39,029 nt of DNA, taken from NCBI GenBank assembly GCA_026984935.1, contig JALSRD010000087.1:1-39029 (forward strand). Reading direction: 5' to 3'. Positions 7,711-15,254 of the stretch are shown here, piece after piece (position 1 is the stretch's first letter; every line of letters starts with the position of its first letter). This DNA is from Desulfobacterales bacterium. Its GTDB lineage: Bacteria; Desulfobacterota; Desulfobacteria; Desulfobacterales; JALSRD01. Made by a program: the position numbers and the translations under genes. Below the pieces are notes generated by a model, which made no database searches, was not told the DNA's origin, and saw only the letters and a list, made by a program, of their open reading frames with translations.

Positions 7711-7719
7711 TCTGAGGGC

Positions 7720-8805
7720 TTACTGCGTTATCTTCTTGCCCGCCACCAGGCCCGCCACGATATGTTCCAGGGCCGATTTCCGCGGCTGGCACACCGGTTC
7801 GGCTTTTTTGGTGCTCCACACCGTTTCCGGTCGGCTCTGGAGAATCATCACACGGCCGGCCGCCGGCAGATCCTTGTCGATGGCCCACTCGATGTCCATG
7901 GGTTTACAGTAGTGTTTTTCGATGAGTTTGCCGATGCGGGCCAGCTCCACGACGTCATCGCCAATGATGCACTGGTTGGTGCGCCGCTCTTCGGGAATCT
8001 CGTGGCGCTCCACGGCGTGGGTTGCGGGGTTGACGGTGTACAGGCACTCCTTGGCTGAAATGGTGCGCTTGATGATCTCCATGGTGACTTTATTGACAAC
8101 GAAGTTGTCCGGAGTGCACTCGCCGCTGACTACACTTTCGCCGAATCCCCAGTTGGCATCGATGACAATGGTGGAAGGGTCACCGGTGGCCGGATTCAGG
8201 GTGAACATAACCCCCGCGGTCCACGAGTTGACCATCTTCTGTATACCTACTGAAATGCCCACCTGATCATGCCGAAATCCCATTTTGGCGCGGTAAGCCA
8301 GGGCCCGGGGCGTAAACAGACTCGACCAACATCGGCGCACGTGGTTCAGGATGTCGTCCATACCCCGGATCCACAGAAAAGTATCCTGCTGGCCGGCAAA
8401 ACTGGCTCCCGGCAGGTCCTCGGCCGTGCCGCTGGAGCGCACCGCGGCCGGCACCGCCGGTACACGGCTGCGCCTGGACAGCCGGCGGTAAAATTCACCG
8501 ATATAATCCTCGATGTCCAGGCTGACCGGCGTGGACTCGATGATCTCGCGGATGCGTCGACTGGCGGCCTCGCCTGTGTCGGTGTCGTCGGGCCGCACTG
8601 TGCCGGCAACACGTACGATGTCCCCTCGTATACCGCCCTCGTCCAGGAAGCGCTGGTAGGTCTCGGTGGTCACCGCAAACCCCGGTGGAACCGGTATGCC
8701 GGCTTTGAGCAGTTCCCCCAGGCTGGCATTCTTGCCCCCCACCAGGGGCATGGATTCAAGATCGCACTCCTGAAACCAAAGCACATATTTTTCTCGATCT
8801 TTCAT
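7720..8805 (-). CDS. ppsB: Phenylphosphate synthase subunit B (PEP synthase N-terminal-like, ATP-binding)
   Basis: 361 residues, about 40 kDa, matching PpsB of Thauera. It is the stand-alone PEP/pyruvate-binding, ATP-grasp part of a PEP-synthase-like enzyme: LVGGKNASLGEL near residue 22, AVRSSGTAEDLPGASFAGQQDTFL near 122-144, GVMFTLNP and DANWGFGE in the middle, and MDIEWAIDKD and MILQSRPET near the end. In the known enzyme this subunit uses ATP to phosphorylate a histidine of PpsA. The ATG at 8805 lies 12 bp after the ppsA stop, with GGGGT upstream. The split of one PEP-synthase fold into two adjacent genes of these exact sizes is the diagnostic feature of phenylphosphate synthase. Confidence 0.85.
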   Translation of the reverse strand: MKDREKYVLWFQECDLESMPLVGGKNASLGELLKAGIPVPPGFAVTTETYQRFLDEGGIRGDIVRVAGTVRPDDTDTGEAASRRIREIIESTPVSLDIEDYIGEFYRRLSRRSRVPAVPAAVRSSGTAEDLPGASFAGQQDTFLWIRGMDDILNHVRRCWSSLFTPRALAYRAKMGFRHDQVGISVGIQKMVNSWTAGVMFTLNPATGDPSTIVIDANWGFGESVVSGECTPDNFVVNKVTMEIIKRTISAKECLYTVNPATHAVERHEIPEERRTNQCIIGDDVVELARIGKLIEKHYCKPMDIEWAIDKDLPAAGRVMILQSRPETVWSTKKAEPVCQPRKSALEHIVAGLVAGKKITQ

Positions 8806-8817
8806 GGTGCTACCCCG

Positions 8818-10662
8818 TTATACTCTGTCCAGCAGGGTGATTTTGCCGCTATCGCCGTCCACACGGATCTTCATGCCGGTCTCCAGGATGTGGGTGGACT
8901 GCCCGGTGCCCACCACGGCGGGCATGCCGTACTCGCGGCAGACGATGGCGGCGTGGCACATGATGCCCCCCACGTCGGTGACGCAGGCCTTGATCTTCTG
9001 GAAAGCCGGCGCCCAGGAGGGCGAGGTGGTGGGCGCCACCAGGATTTCACCGTCGGCCAGCTGATTAATGTCGTCCACCGAGCGGCAAACGCGCGCCACA
9101 CCCTCCACCACACCCGGCGAACCGGCGAAACCGGTCAGTTCGGTGACCTTGTCCGGATCACCGATCTCGCGCAGCCTGGCCCAGGCGGCCATGGACTCGT
9201 TGGTGATGCCCCACAGCACGATGGTGAACGGTTCGGCGATGGTCTCGGGCGGCGTGCCCACGGCCGGCGGCGGGGTCCACTGCTTGAATTTTTCGTAAAC
9301 GCCCTTGCGCCACGCGATCTCGGGCGGCCAGTGCAGCGGCCCGTACCCCTTGGTGCCGGTGGCCCAGTTGCTCACCAGGTCCCACAGGGCGTCCTTGATT
9401 TCGCTGCGGTTGAGAAACCAGATGTCTTCCACCTCCGCGATGAAACCGTGGTCCTTCATGATGCGCGCCACGTCGCGCATCTTGTTCCAGAAGATGGAGT
9501 GGAACCAGTGCTCCACGTAGAAGAGGTGGTTTTCCACGTAGGGGAAGACCAGTTTGGCGGTGCCCTGCAGCTGATCAAAGGTCTGGCGGTCCTCGTCGGT
9601 CTTGAGCAGCGCCCGGTACTCGCTGGTGATCTGTTCGCGTTCGGCCTGGATACGCTCCAGCGGACGGTCGACGGGCAGACCCTGCCGGAGCTTGTCGATG
9701 TAAATGCGCATGGAGTTCAGGGGCACGTTCAGATCGTCGTTCCAGCTCAGGTCGTGGTGGTACCAGCCGGTGCCGGTGGAAACCCAGAACCAGGGGTCCC
9801 TGGCTTTGTCCCAGGCCGCAAGCCACTTGCGCCCGTTTTCGCTCTCGCCCAGGCGGCGGGTCACTTCGTCGATGTCGGCGTCGGTGCCGATCCGGTCGTC
9901 CACTTCGAGCTCGATGGCCAGCTTGGCCAGTTTCTTGAGTTCCTCGTCGGGCTGGTACATGATGACATCGATGCCGCCCACCATCTGAGTAACGCGCTGC
10001 AGGGGGATGTCCGGGAAGGCCTTGGTGCAGAAATCCACGAAGGTGACGTAAGCCGCGTATCCCAGATTGAGGAACTCGAAGTGGTACTGCCAGCACAGGA
10101 TGCCCAGGTCAATGAGCCGGTCATAGTTTTTCAGCAGCTGGTACCCGCTGGAGGTGCCCACACCATCGGTGACCACCGCCATGTCTTCCATTTCCGGCAG
10201 CGGCTGGATCTTGATTTCCCTGAGTTCGGAGATGATCTTCTTCATCTTCTCTTCCCACTGGCCGGTCAGCCGATCCCAGTTCTGGTAGTAATAGCCGGCG
10301 CGCTCCATGAACAACGGGATGCGGTCCTCCACCTCCTTGGGGTCGGTCACCGGCACCGGCGTGATGTAGACGTTGCCGTTGATGATGCGGTGATCCACGC
10401 CCAGGGCCGGCGGCACCATGAAGATGCGTGTGTTGAACTGTGAAAGCGCCAAAAACCAGGCCTCGTCCCAGATGATGTCGAAGGGGTACATGGGTTCAGG
10501 GTAGTGCAGCGCGTCGTTGAACCAGAACATGTTCTGCTCGTATTCACGGCGCTGAGGGTTGTCGGTACTGAAACGGTAGTGGTAGGGGTACATGCGCTCC
10601 CAGCCTTCGGTGCCGGGAATGGTTTCGACTTCATGGGGGCTGAGGAACTTGTTGTCGGCCAT
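8818..10662 (-). CDS. ppsA: Phenylphosphate synthase subunit A (PEP synthase C-terminal-like, phospho-histidine)
   Basis: 614 residues, about 70 kDa, the size of Thauera PpsA. The C-terminal PEP-utilising mobile domain has GGIMCHAAIVCREYGMPAVV; the histidine is residue 570, practically the position (His569) reported as the phosphorylated residue in the Thauera protein. The upstream 480 residues form the large substrate-binding part, with no PEP-synthase ATP-grasp domain, which PpsB supplies. The enzyme would transfer phosphate from the histidine to phenol. The ATG at 10662 has AGGAGGAGG upstream, the best ribosome-binding site of the operon, fitting its place as first gene. Aniline activation to phenylphosphoamidate uses related synthases, so the substrate remains open. 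Confidence 0.85.
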   Translation of the reverse strand: MADNKFLSPHEVETIPGTEGWERMYPYHYRFSTDNPQRREYEQNMFWFNDALHYPEPMYPFDIIWDEAWFLALSQFNTRIFMVPPALGVDHRIINGNVYITPVPVTDPKEVEDRIPLFMERAGYYYQNWDRLTGQWEEKMKKIISELREIKIQPLPEMEDMAVVTDGVGTSSGYQLLKNYDRLIDLGILCWQYHFEFLNLGYAAYVTFVDFCTKAFPDIPLQRVTQMVGGIDVIMYQPDEELKKLAKLAIELEVDDRIGTDADIDEVTRRLGESENGRKWLAAWDKARDPWFWVSTGTGWYHHDLSWNDDLNVPLNSMRIYIDKLRQGLPVDRPLERIQAEREQITSEYRALLKTDEDRQTFDQLQGTAKLVFPYVENHLFYVEHWFHSIFWNKMRDVARIMKDHGFIAEVEDIWFLNRSEIKDALWDLVSNWATGTKGYGPLHWPPEIAWRKGVYEKFKQWTPPPAVGTPPETIAEPFTIVLWGITNESMAAWARLREIGDPDKVTELTGFAGSPGVVEGVARVCRSVDDINQLADGEILVAPTTSPSWAPAFQKIKACVTDVGGIMCHAAIVCREYGMPAVVGTGQSTHILETGMKIRVDGDSGKITLLDRV

Positions 10663-10702
10663 GGTCTACCTCCTCCTGTCGGTTGGCGGGGAAAATGGGG
10701 AA

Positions 10703-10716
10703 ATTCTGATGAGAAT
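10703..10716. repeat. Short palindrome in the ppsA leader
   Basis: ATTCT-GATG-AGAAT, a perfect 5-bp inverted repeat with a 4-nt loop. It lies about 40 bp upstream of the ppsA start and downstream of the presumed promoter, so it would be in the mRNA leader. It could be an operator half-site pair or chance. Confidence 0.25.
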
Positions 10717-10723
10717 CGTTTAT

Positions 10724-10755
10724 TTTGTATGGAATACCCAACTCGCCGGTGTCAA
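10724..10755 (-). promoter_or_regulatory. Promoter of the pps/ubiD operon
   Basis: On the minus strand a perfect -35 TTGACA occupies 10750-10755. The -10 is poor: CCATAC or CATACA at 17-18 bp spacing, or TACAAA at 20 bp. A strong -35 with a weak -10 and a LysR box upstream is typical of activator-dependent promoters. It would leave a leader of roughly 60 nt before the ppsA ATG. Confidence 0.5.
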
Positions 10756-10777
10756 TTTATTTAATTTTATGGTATGC

Positions 10778-10792
10778 ATCAGAAAAACTGAT
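10778..10792. promoter_or_regulatory. LysR-type operator (T-N11-A box)
   Basis: ATCAG-AAAAA-CTGAT is a perfect interrupted palindrome and contains T-N11-A (10779 and 10791). Its centre is about 33 bp upstream of the centre of the TTGACA at 10750-10755, i.e. near -65 of the pps promoter, the usual place of the recognition site of LysR regulators. It also lies about 75 bp upstream of the divergent lysR gene, so it could serve for autoregulation. Confidence 0.6.
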
Positions 10793-10865
10793 CATTGATT
10801 CGGATGTATAACCAAAAGTTAGGATAGAAAACCGCATCGGGTTTATCGATGTACGAAGGGGCGTC

Positions 10866-11825
10866 ATGCTGAACCTTAACCAGCTGAGGTCTTTTTACCA
10901 CGCTGCCAGACGTCTGAGTGTGACGCAAGCCGCCCAAGACTTGTGCATCACCCAGCCGGCCGTCACGGCACAGATTAAAGCATTTGAGGCCAGCACAGAA
11001 TTGAAGTTTTTCCGCAAACAGGGCCGCCGTATTCACCTGACCGGTGAGGGGCAGATGGTTTACGAGTACGCGGTCGAACTTTTCAAAATCGAAAAGAAAA
11101 TCGAAAACGCCATCGAGGAAATGCGCGAACTGAAACGGGGAATACTGCGAGTGGGGACCACCAAGACTTATGCCCGTTACTTCATGCCGTCACTGATCAG
11201 CAGCTTTCACCGGAGCTATCCAGATATCAGAATCCACTTGAACGAAGGCAGCTCACTGGACATGATCAAAAGTTTGCTGGAATTCGACAACGAGGTAGCC
11301 GTTGTTGCCCAGACGTCCGAAGACCCGCGCATCGAGTTCGTGCCCTTCAGCCAGGAGGAACTGGTGGTGATCCTGTCCCCCCGCCATCGCCTGGCAAACG
11401 AAAGGCACATCGATTTTCGGCGGCTATCCGAGGAGCCTTTCATCATGAAAGAAGTCGGGTCCGGAACCCGCAAGGTGGTCAACGAGCTTTTCCGCCGACG
11501 CGGATGCATACCCAACGTCCTGATGGAAACCGGCAACAACGAGTTTATCAAACAACTGGTGCATCGCGGTGAAGGAATCTCTATTCTGGTACGGGCATGT
11601 GTGGAAACAGAACTAAAGGCGGGATTTCTGGCCACCACAACCTTGCGCGGACAACACCTGTTTCTGGATGTGAGTCTCGCCTATCTGAAAAATCAGACCC
11701 TTTCCCCGACAGCCCGCGCATTCGACAACTTGTTGACCCAGCTTCATTCCACCGGCGCTCCGCCACAGGACATCGGCTCGCTCATGGCCCGCATTCTGGC
11801 TCGTCGGCGCCTTGACAAAACATAG
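10866..11825 (+). CDS. LysR-family transcriptional regulator, probable regulator of the pps operon
   Basis: 319 residues, typical length. The N-terminal winged helix-turn-helix covers about residues 1-60 (LNQLRSFYHAARRLSVTQAAQDL, ITQPAVTAQIKAFE), followed by the linker helix and a periplasmic-binding-protein-like effector domain from about residue 88 (RGILRVGTT) to 300. The ATG at 10866 has GAAGGGG upstream. The gene is divergent from ppsA with 203 bp between starts, and the spacer holds a T-N11-A box. LysR proteins are commonly encoded next to and opposite their target operon, so it most likely senses the aromatic substrate or a pathway intermediate. This would differ from the sigma-54/XylR-type control known for phenol genes in several other bacteria. 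Confidence 0.85.
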   Translation: MLNLNQLRSFYHAARRLSVTQAAQDLCITQPAVTAQIKAFEASTELKFFRKQGRRIHLTGEGQMVYEYAVELFKIEKKIENAIEEMRELKRGILRVGTTKTYARYFMPSLISSFHRSYPDIRIHLNEGSSLDMIKSLLEFDNEVAVVAQTSEDPRIEFVPFSQEELVVILSPRHRLANERHIDFRRLSEEPFIMKEVGSGTRKVVNELFRRRGCIPNVLMETGNNEFIKQLVHRGEGISILVRACVETELKAGFLATTTLRGQHLFLDVSLAYLKNQTLSPTARAFDNLLTQLHSTGAPPQDIGSLMARILARRRLDKT

Positions 11826-11836
11826 GCCAAAGGCCT
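11824..11836. repeat. Small hairpin at the lysR stop
   Basis: AGGCC-AAA-GGCCT, a perfect 5-bp stem with a 3-nt loop overlapping the last bases of the lysR stop codon. CCTTTT follows about 10 bp later. It could act as a weak terminator for lysR, but the T-run is short. Confidence 0.25.
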
Positions 11837-12164
11837 CAGGTCAGCCTTTTCAAAGTATTGCGCTTATTTACATTTAATTGTGCCCATCCACGCATCAATT
11901 TTGGGCACTAATGATTTGGGCACTAATGATCCCATCCAGGAATCGGAATTTTTGTGCAAGATCAGGAAAATCCGGGGATTCCGTGGAAACGTACTTTCGC
12001 ACGTCGCACAAGGAATCCCGCAAATGGTCGCCGAGATTGCATCAAAAGGTCAGTTATGGATGGAAAACAGTTGTACCACGGAATATAGCTCCGGACAGCA
12101 AAGGGCTTGACGGCAGGCATATTCGGCCATAACGTTGAACAACGTCTCTGTTACACCACCCCAA
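11826..12164. other. 339-bp non-coding stretch between lysR and the U32 gene
   Basis: No convincing gene: the short frames here lack ribosome-binding sites and recognisable sequence. It contains the 15-bp tandem repeat described separately, and TTGACG (12107-12112) with only a weak -10 (TAACGT) 17 bp on, possibly the promoter of the U32 gene. Base composition is more AT-rich than in the flanking genes. Confidence 0.5.
11880..11930. repeat. 15-bp tandem direct repeat with an inverted partner
   Basis: TTGGGCACTAATGAT occurs twice head to tail (11901-11915 and 11916-11930) without mismatch. Upstream, GTGCCCA (11880-11886) is the inverse of TGGGCAC present in each copy (11902-11908, 11917-11923), so either copy can form a 7-bp hairpin with it. 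It may be a binding-site array, a switching hairpin or a small duplication. Confidence 0.6.
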
Positions 12165-14183
12165 ATGCGAACCCACATGTCACAACTTGCAAATCTGCCT
12201 GGAGAACCTTTAAAAAAACAGCCCCCGCCGCGCCCGGCCATCCTGGCGCCGGCCGGCAGCCGCGACGCTTTTCTGGCAGCGCTGGCCGCCGGCGCCGACG
12301 GAATCTACTGCGGCCTGAAGACCTTTTCGGCGCGCATGGCGGCCGTCAATTTCAGCCTCGGCGAGCTTGCCGCACTGACGGCGCTGGCCCACCGCCACAA
12401 CACCCGGGTGTACGTGGCGTTAAACACCCTGCTCAAACCCGATGAGCTCGAAAGTGCCGCGGAAAGGATCGCCGGGCTTGCCGCCCAGGTCAACCCCGAC
12501 GGCCTCATTATCCAGGACCTGGGCCTGCTGGTCCTGGCCCGGCAGGCCGGTTTTACAGGCGAAATCCACCTGTCGACACTGGCCAATGTCAGTTTCCCGG
12601 CCGCCTTGAAAGTGATCCGCGGCGATCTGGGTGTCGATGCCGTCGTGCTGCCCCGCGAACTGGGCATCGACGAGATCAGGGCCATGGCGGCCGCCTGCCC
12701 GAAAGGCCTGCGGCTGGAGGTTTTCATCCACGGCGCGCTGTGCTTCTGCGTGTCGGGGCGCTGTTACTGGAGCAGCTACATGGGCGGCAAAAGCGGCCTG
12801 CGCGGACGCTGTGTGCAGCCCTGCCGACGGGTCTACCGCCAGGGCCGGCGAAGCGCCAGAGCCTTTGCCTGCCAGGACCTGAGCATCGACGTGCTGGTCA
12901 AGGTGCTGGCCGGCATTCCCCAGGTCCGCACCTGGAAAATCGAGGGGCGTAAAAAGGGGGCGCACTATGTATACACCACCGTGCGCGCCTACCGCATGCT
13001 GCGGGACCGGGCGGACGACCCGCAGGCCAAGAAGGCCGCTCTATCCCTCCTCTCCCAGTCCTTGGGGCGTTCCGGCACGCACTACAACTTTCTCCCGCAG
13101 CGGCCCCAGCACCCGGTGGACACGACGCGCCAGACGGCCTCCGGCCTGTTCGTGGGCAAGGTGCGCGGCACCCTGAAGCGGCCCTTTATCGAACCGCGCA
13201 CGGCGCTTCTGGCCGGCGACCTGCTGCGCATCGGGTACGAGGACACGGCCGGCCATCGGCTGCAGCGCCTCAAGCGCGCGCTGCCGCGCAAGGGCCGCCT
13301 GTACATGTCGATGACGCCGCCGCTGCGCGCCCCTTCCGGCACACCGGTGTTTCTCGTCGACCGGCGTGACCCCCGGCTGCAGCAGCACATCGATGGACTG
13401 GCCGCCCAGCTGGCACCGGCGAAGGCCCGCAGGCCGGCCGCGCGGCGGCCGCCGCCTTCCGGGACACCGGCGCGTCACCGCCGGCCGGCGCATCACCTGG
13501 AGGTGATCCGGCAGCCCGGACGCCGCAGGGCACGCACGCCCGTCGGCATCTGGCTGAGCGCCAGCGCCCTTAAAGCCGCCGGCCAACAGGGGCGTGCCGG
13601 TATCTGGTGGTGGCTGCCGCCGGTGATCTGGCCGCTTCAGGAGCAAACCCTCCATTCCCTGGCAAAACAGGCCCTGGCCGCCGGCGGCCGAACCTTCGTT
13701 CTCAATGCACCCTGGCAGATTGCACTTTTCAAACCGTCGGCGAAACTCAATCTGTGGGCCGGGCCCTTCTGCAACTGTGCCAACGCCACGGCCATCGGGG
13801 TCCTGCGCCGGATGGGGTTTAAAGGCGTCATCATCAGCCCGGAGCTGGACAAACACGCCATCCGCCGGCTGGGCGCTAAAAGCGTCCTGCCCCTGGGCAT
13901 TGTGCTATCCGGCAACTGGCCGCTGGGCATCTCCCGCATGGCGCCCGCCGACTTCGCGCCTCTCACGCGTTTCACCACCTCGCGCGGCGAAGGCGCCTGG
14001 TTTGCAGGCTACGACGGTCTGTTCTGGCTCTTTCCGGACTGGAAGCTGGACCTGACGGCCAAAAGGGACGCGCTGGAAAAAGCGGGCTTCGAACTCTTTG
14101 TCCACCTGAACGAACCCCTGCCGCCAAAACTGAAACTGAAAAAACGCCCCGGTACCTGGAACTGGCGCCTGGGCCTGAAGTAG
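12165..14183 (+). CDS. Peptidase U32 family protein (Fe-S, RNA/quinone-hydroxylation-type family)
   Basis: 672 residues from the ATG at 12165 (ATG at 12177 is equally possible; neither has a clear ribosome-binding site). The N-terminal half is the U32 barrel: ILAPAGSRDAFLAALAAGAD, IYCGL, LPRELG, then EVFIHGALCFCVSGRCYW and RGRCVQPCRR. The cysteines in these last two segments match the four-Cys cluster that binds [4Fe-4S] in characterised U32 proteins (UbiU/UbiV, TrhP, RlhA). A Pro/Arg-rich linker (about residues 420-455) leads to a C-terminal part with NLWAGPFCNCANATAI. Known relatives carry out O2-independent hydroxylation of tRNA, rRNA or ubiquinone precursors; which of these applies here cannot be told. 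It is not expected to be a true peptidase. Confidence 0.8.
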   Translation: MRTHMSQLANLPGEPLKKQPPPRPAILAPAGSRDAFLAALAAGADGIYCGLKTFSARMAAVNFSLGELAALTALAHRHNTRVYVALNTLLKPDELESAAERIAGLAAQVNPDGLIIQDLGLLVLARQAGFTGEIHLSTLANVSFPAALKVIRGDLGVDAVVLPRELGIDEIRAMAAACPKGLRLEVFIHGALCFCVSGRCYWSSYMGGKSGLRGRCVQPCRRVYRQGRRSARAFACQDLSIDVLVKVLAGIPQVRTWKIEGRKKGAHYVYTTVRAYRMLRDRADDPQAKKAALSLLSQSLGRSGTHYNFLPQRPQHPVDTTRQTASGLFVGKVRGTLKRPFIEPRTALLAGDLLRIGYEDTAGHRLQRLKRALPRKGRLYMSMTPPLRAPSGTPVFLVDRRDPRLQQHIDGLAAQLAPAKARRPAARRPPPSGTPARHRRPAHHLEVIRQPGRRRARTPVGIWLSASALKAAGQQGRAGIWWWLPPVIWPLQEQTLHSLAKQALAAGGRTFVLNAPWQIALFKPSAKLNLWAGPFCNCANATAIGVLRRMGFKGVIISPELDKHAIRRLGAKSVLPLGIVLSGNWPLGISRMAPADFAPLTRFTTSRGEGAWFAGYDGLFWLFPDWKLDLTAKRDALEKAGFELFVHLNEPLPPKLKLKKRPGTWNWRLGLK

Positions 14184-14195
14184 GAGAAAAAAACG

Positions 14196-14630
14196 ATGCC
14201 GGCTTTAAAGCTTCACTGCGAGACACTGCGCGTGGAAATGGAACGTGGACCCAGTATTGCGGATATCACCGCCGACCTCGAGCATGTCATCACCGCTGCG
14301 AAAATCACCTCCGGGAGCCTCGCCGCCTGCATGACCGGGTCCACGGGTGCGCTGACGACCATCGAATTCGAACCCGGTGTGGTGCAGGACCTGAAGCGGG
14401 CCATCAATCGCCTGGCCCCGCCGGAAGACGTCTACGAACATGAAAAAGCCTGGCACGACGGCAACGGGCACAGCCACGTGCAGGCCGCCCTGCTGGGGCC
14501 TTCCATCCACCTGCCGGTCAGGCGTGGACGCCTACGGCTGGGCACCTGGCAGCAGGCGGTGGCCATCAACCACGATGCCCGCGCCCGCAGCCGGCACATC
14601 GAAGTCACCGTCATTGGAAGTACGGCCTGA
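14196..14630 (+). CDS. YjbQ/UPF0047 family protein
   Basis: 144 residues, normal for the YjbQ family. The conserved GNGHSHVQAALLGPS block, with its metal-type histidines, and the closing beta strand (LGTWQQAVAINHDARARSRHIEVTV) are clear. Some members have a weak thiamin-phosphate-synthase activity, but the physiological role is not settled. The start at 14196 has GTAGGAG upstream and follows the U32 gene by 12 bp, so the two are probably co-transcribed. The gene ends convergently with the winged-helix gene, with no intergenic space. Confidence 0.85.
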   Translation: MPALKLHCETLRVEMERGPSIADITADLEHVITAAKITSGSLAACMTGSTGALTTIEFEPGVVQDLKRAINRLAPPEDVYEHEKAWHDGNGHSHVQAALLGPSIHLPVRRGRLRLGTWQQAVAINHDARARSRHIEVTVIGSTA

Positions 14631-15041
14631 TCAGGACTTTTTGGCCAACTCCTCCTTCAGGCGCTGCTGCAGATCGGCAAACATGTCTTTTTTCTTCTTC
14701 TCGCCGGCGGCTTTCAGCGCGGACACCTTTTGAGCCATCTTTTGCCTGGAGGCCTGGTACTTCTTCAGCTCCAGATCCAGCTGGGACTCACTTTCGTTTC
14801 TGGCGATATCCTCGAGTTTGCGGTGGTCCCGGATAAACAACCGGCCGCCCTGGGCAGTTTCCACCGCCTCCAGAACACCCCGCTGCTCGAGCCGGTGGCA
14901 GATAAAATTGACGCGCTCGGCGGAAAAAGAGAGGATTTTGCAGATCGCTTCGCGTGTGGCCGGTGTGCCTGCCTGATGGGTGGCGATCCGGATGGCGGCC
15001 ACGACGAGGTGGGCTGAATGGTAAAAATCATACTGCTGCAT
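14631..15041 (-). CDS. Winged-helix protein with a Lys-rich coiled-coil tail
   Basis: 136 residues. I start at the ATG at 15041 (AGGA six bases upstream) rather than at the upstream GTG, which has no ribosome-binding site. Residues 1-75 look like a MarR/Rrf2-like winged helix: AAIRIATHQAG, TREAICKILSFSAERVNFICHRLEQRG as the helix-turn-helix, and a wing AQGGRLFI. Residues 80-136 form a charged helix with many Lys and Glu. This suggests a small DNA-binding regulator. Its targets are unknown; a TTGACA-containing region shared with enolase lies upstream. The family is unnamed to me. Confidence 0.65.
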   Translation of the reverse strand: MQQYDFYHSAHLVVAAIRIATHQAGTPATREAICKILSFSAERVNFICHRLEQRGVLEAVETAQGGRLFIRDHRKLEDIARNESESQLDLELKKYQASRQKMAQKVSALKAAGEKKKKDMFADLQQRLKEELAKKS

Positions 15042-15125
15042 GGCGATCCTGTCTGCCGGGTGCACCCGGGCTTTTCTTGGCTTCCCCACGTGTGAAAGAG
15101 AATAACGTTTTCAGCGCTTCGCTTC

Positions 15126-15173
15126 TTGACACAACCACCCAAAAAGAGTAACCGTTTCATTTGATTTGTCAAG
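15126..15173. promoter_or_regulatory. Opposed TTGACA boxes between the winged-helix gene and enolase
   Basis: CTTGACA (15125-15131) reads toward eno and its inverse TGTCAAG (15167-15173) reads toward the winged-helix gene. Both are perfect -35 hexamers, with poor -10s that would overlap near 15145-15154 (TAACCG at 17 bp on the plus strand; TACTCT at 16 bp on the minus strand). They could be face-to-face promoters or an inverted-repeat operator. Confidence 0.35.
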
Positions 15174-15254
15174 AACGCAGCATCGTTGGATGCCGGCACC
15201 GAAAAACCTTCAGAAGGCCTTAAACAAACCCTTAGAGCAAAAGAGGAGACTGTC

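Noticed and set aside
8269-10443. 724-codon open frame on the plus strand opposite ppsA/ppsB
   Set aside because: It is the shadow of GC-rich codon use in ppsA and ppsB; its translation is His/Gly/Val/Ala-rich with no domain, and the opposite strand has complete recognisable proteins.
11878-12132. 84- and 76-codon overlapping frames between lysR and the U32 gene
   Set aside because: No ribosome-binding sites; the sequence is dominated by the 15-bp tandem repeat and gives unrelated peptides in both frames.
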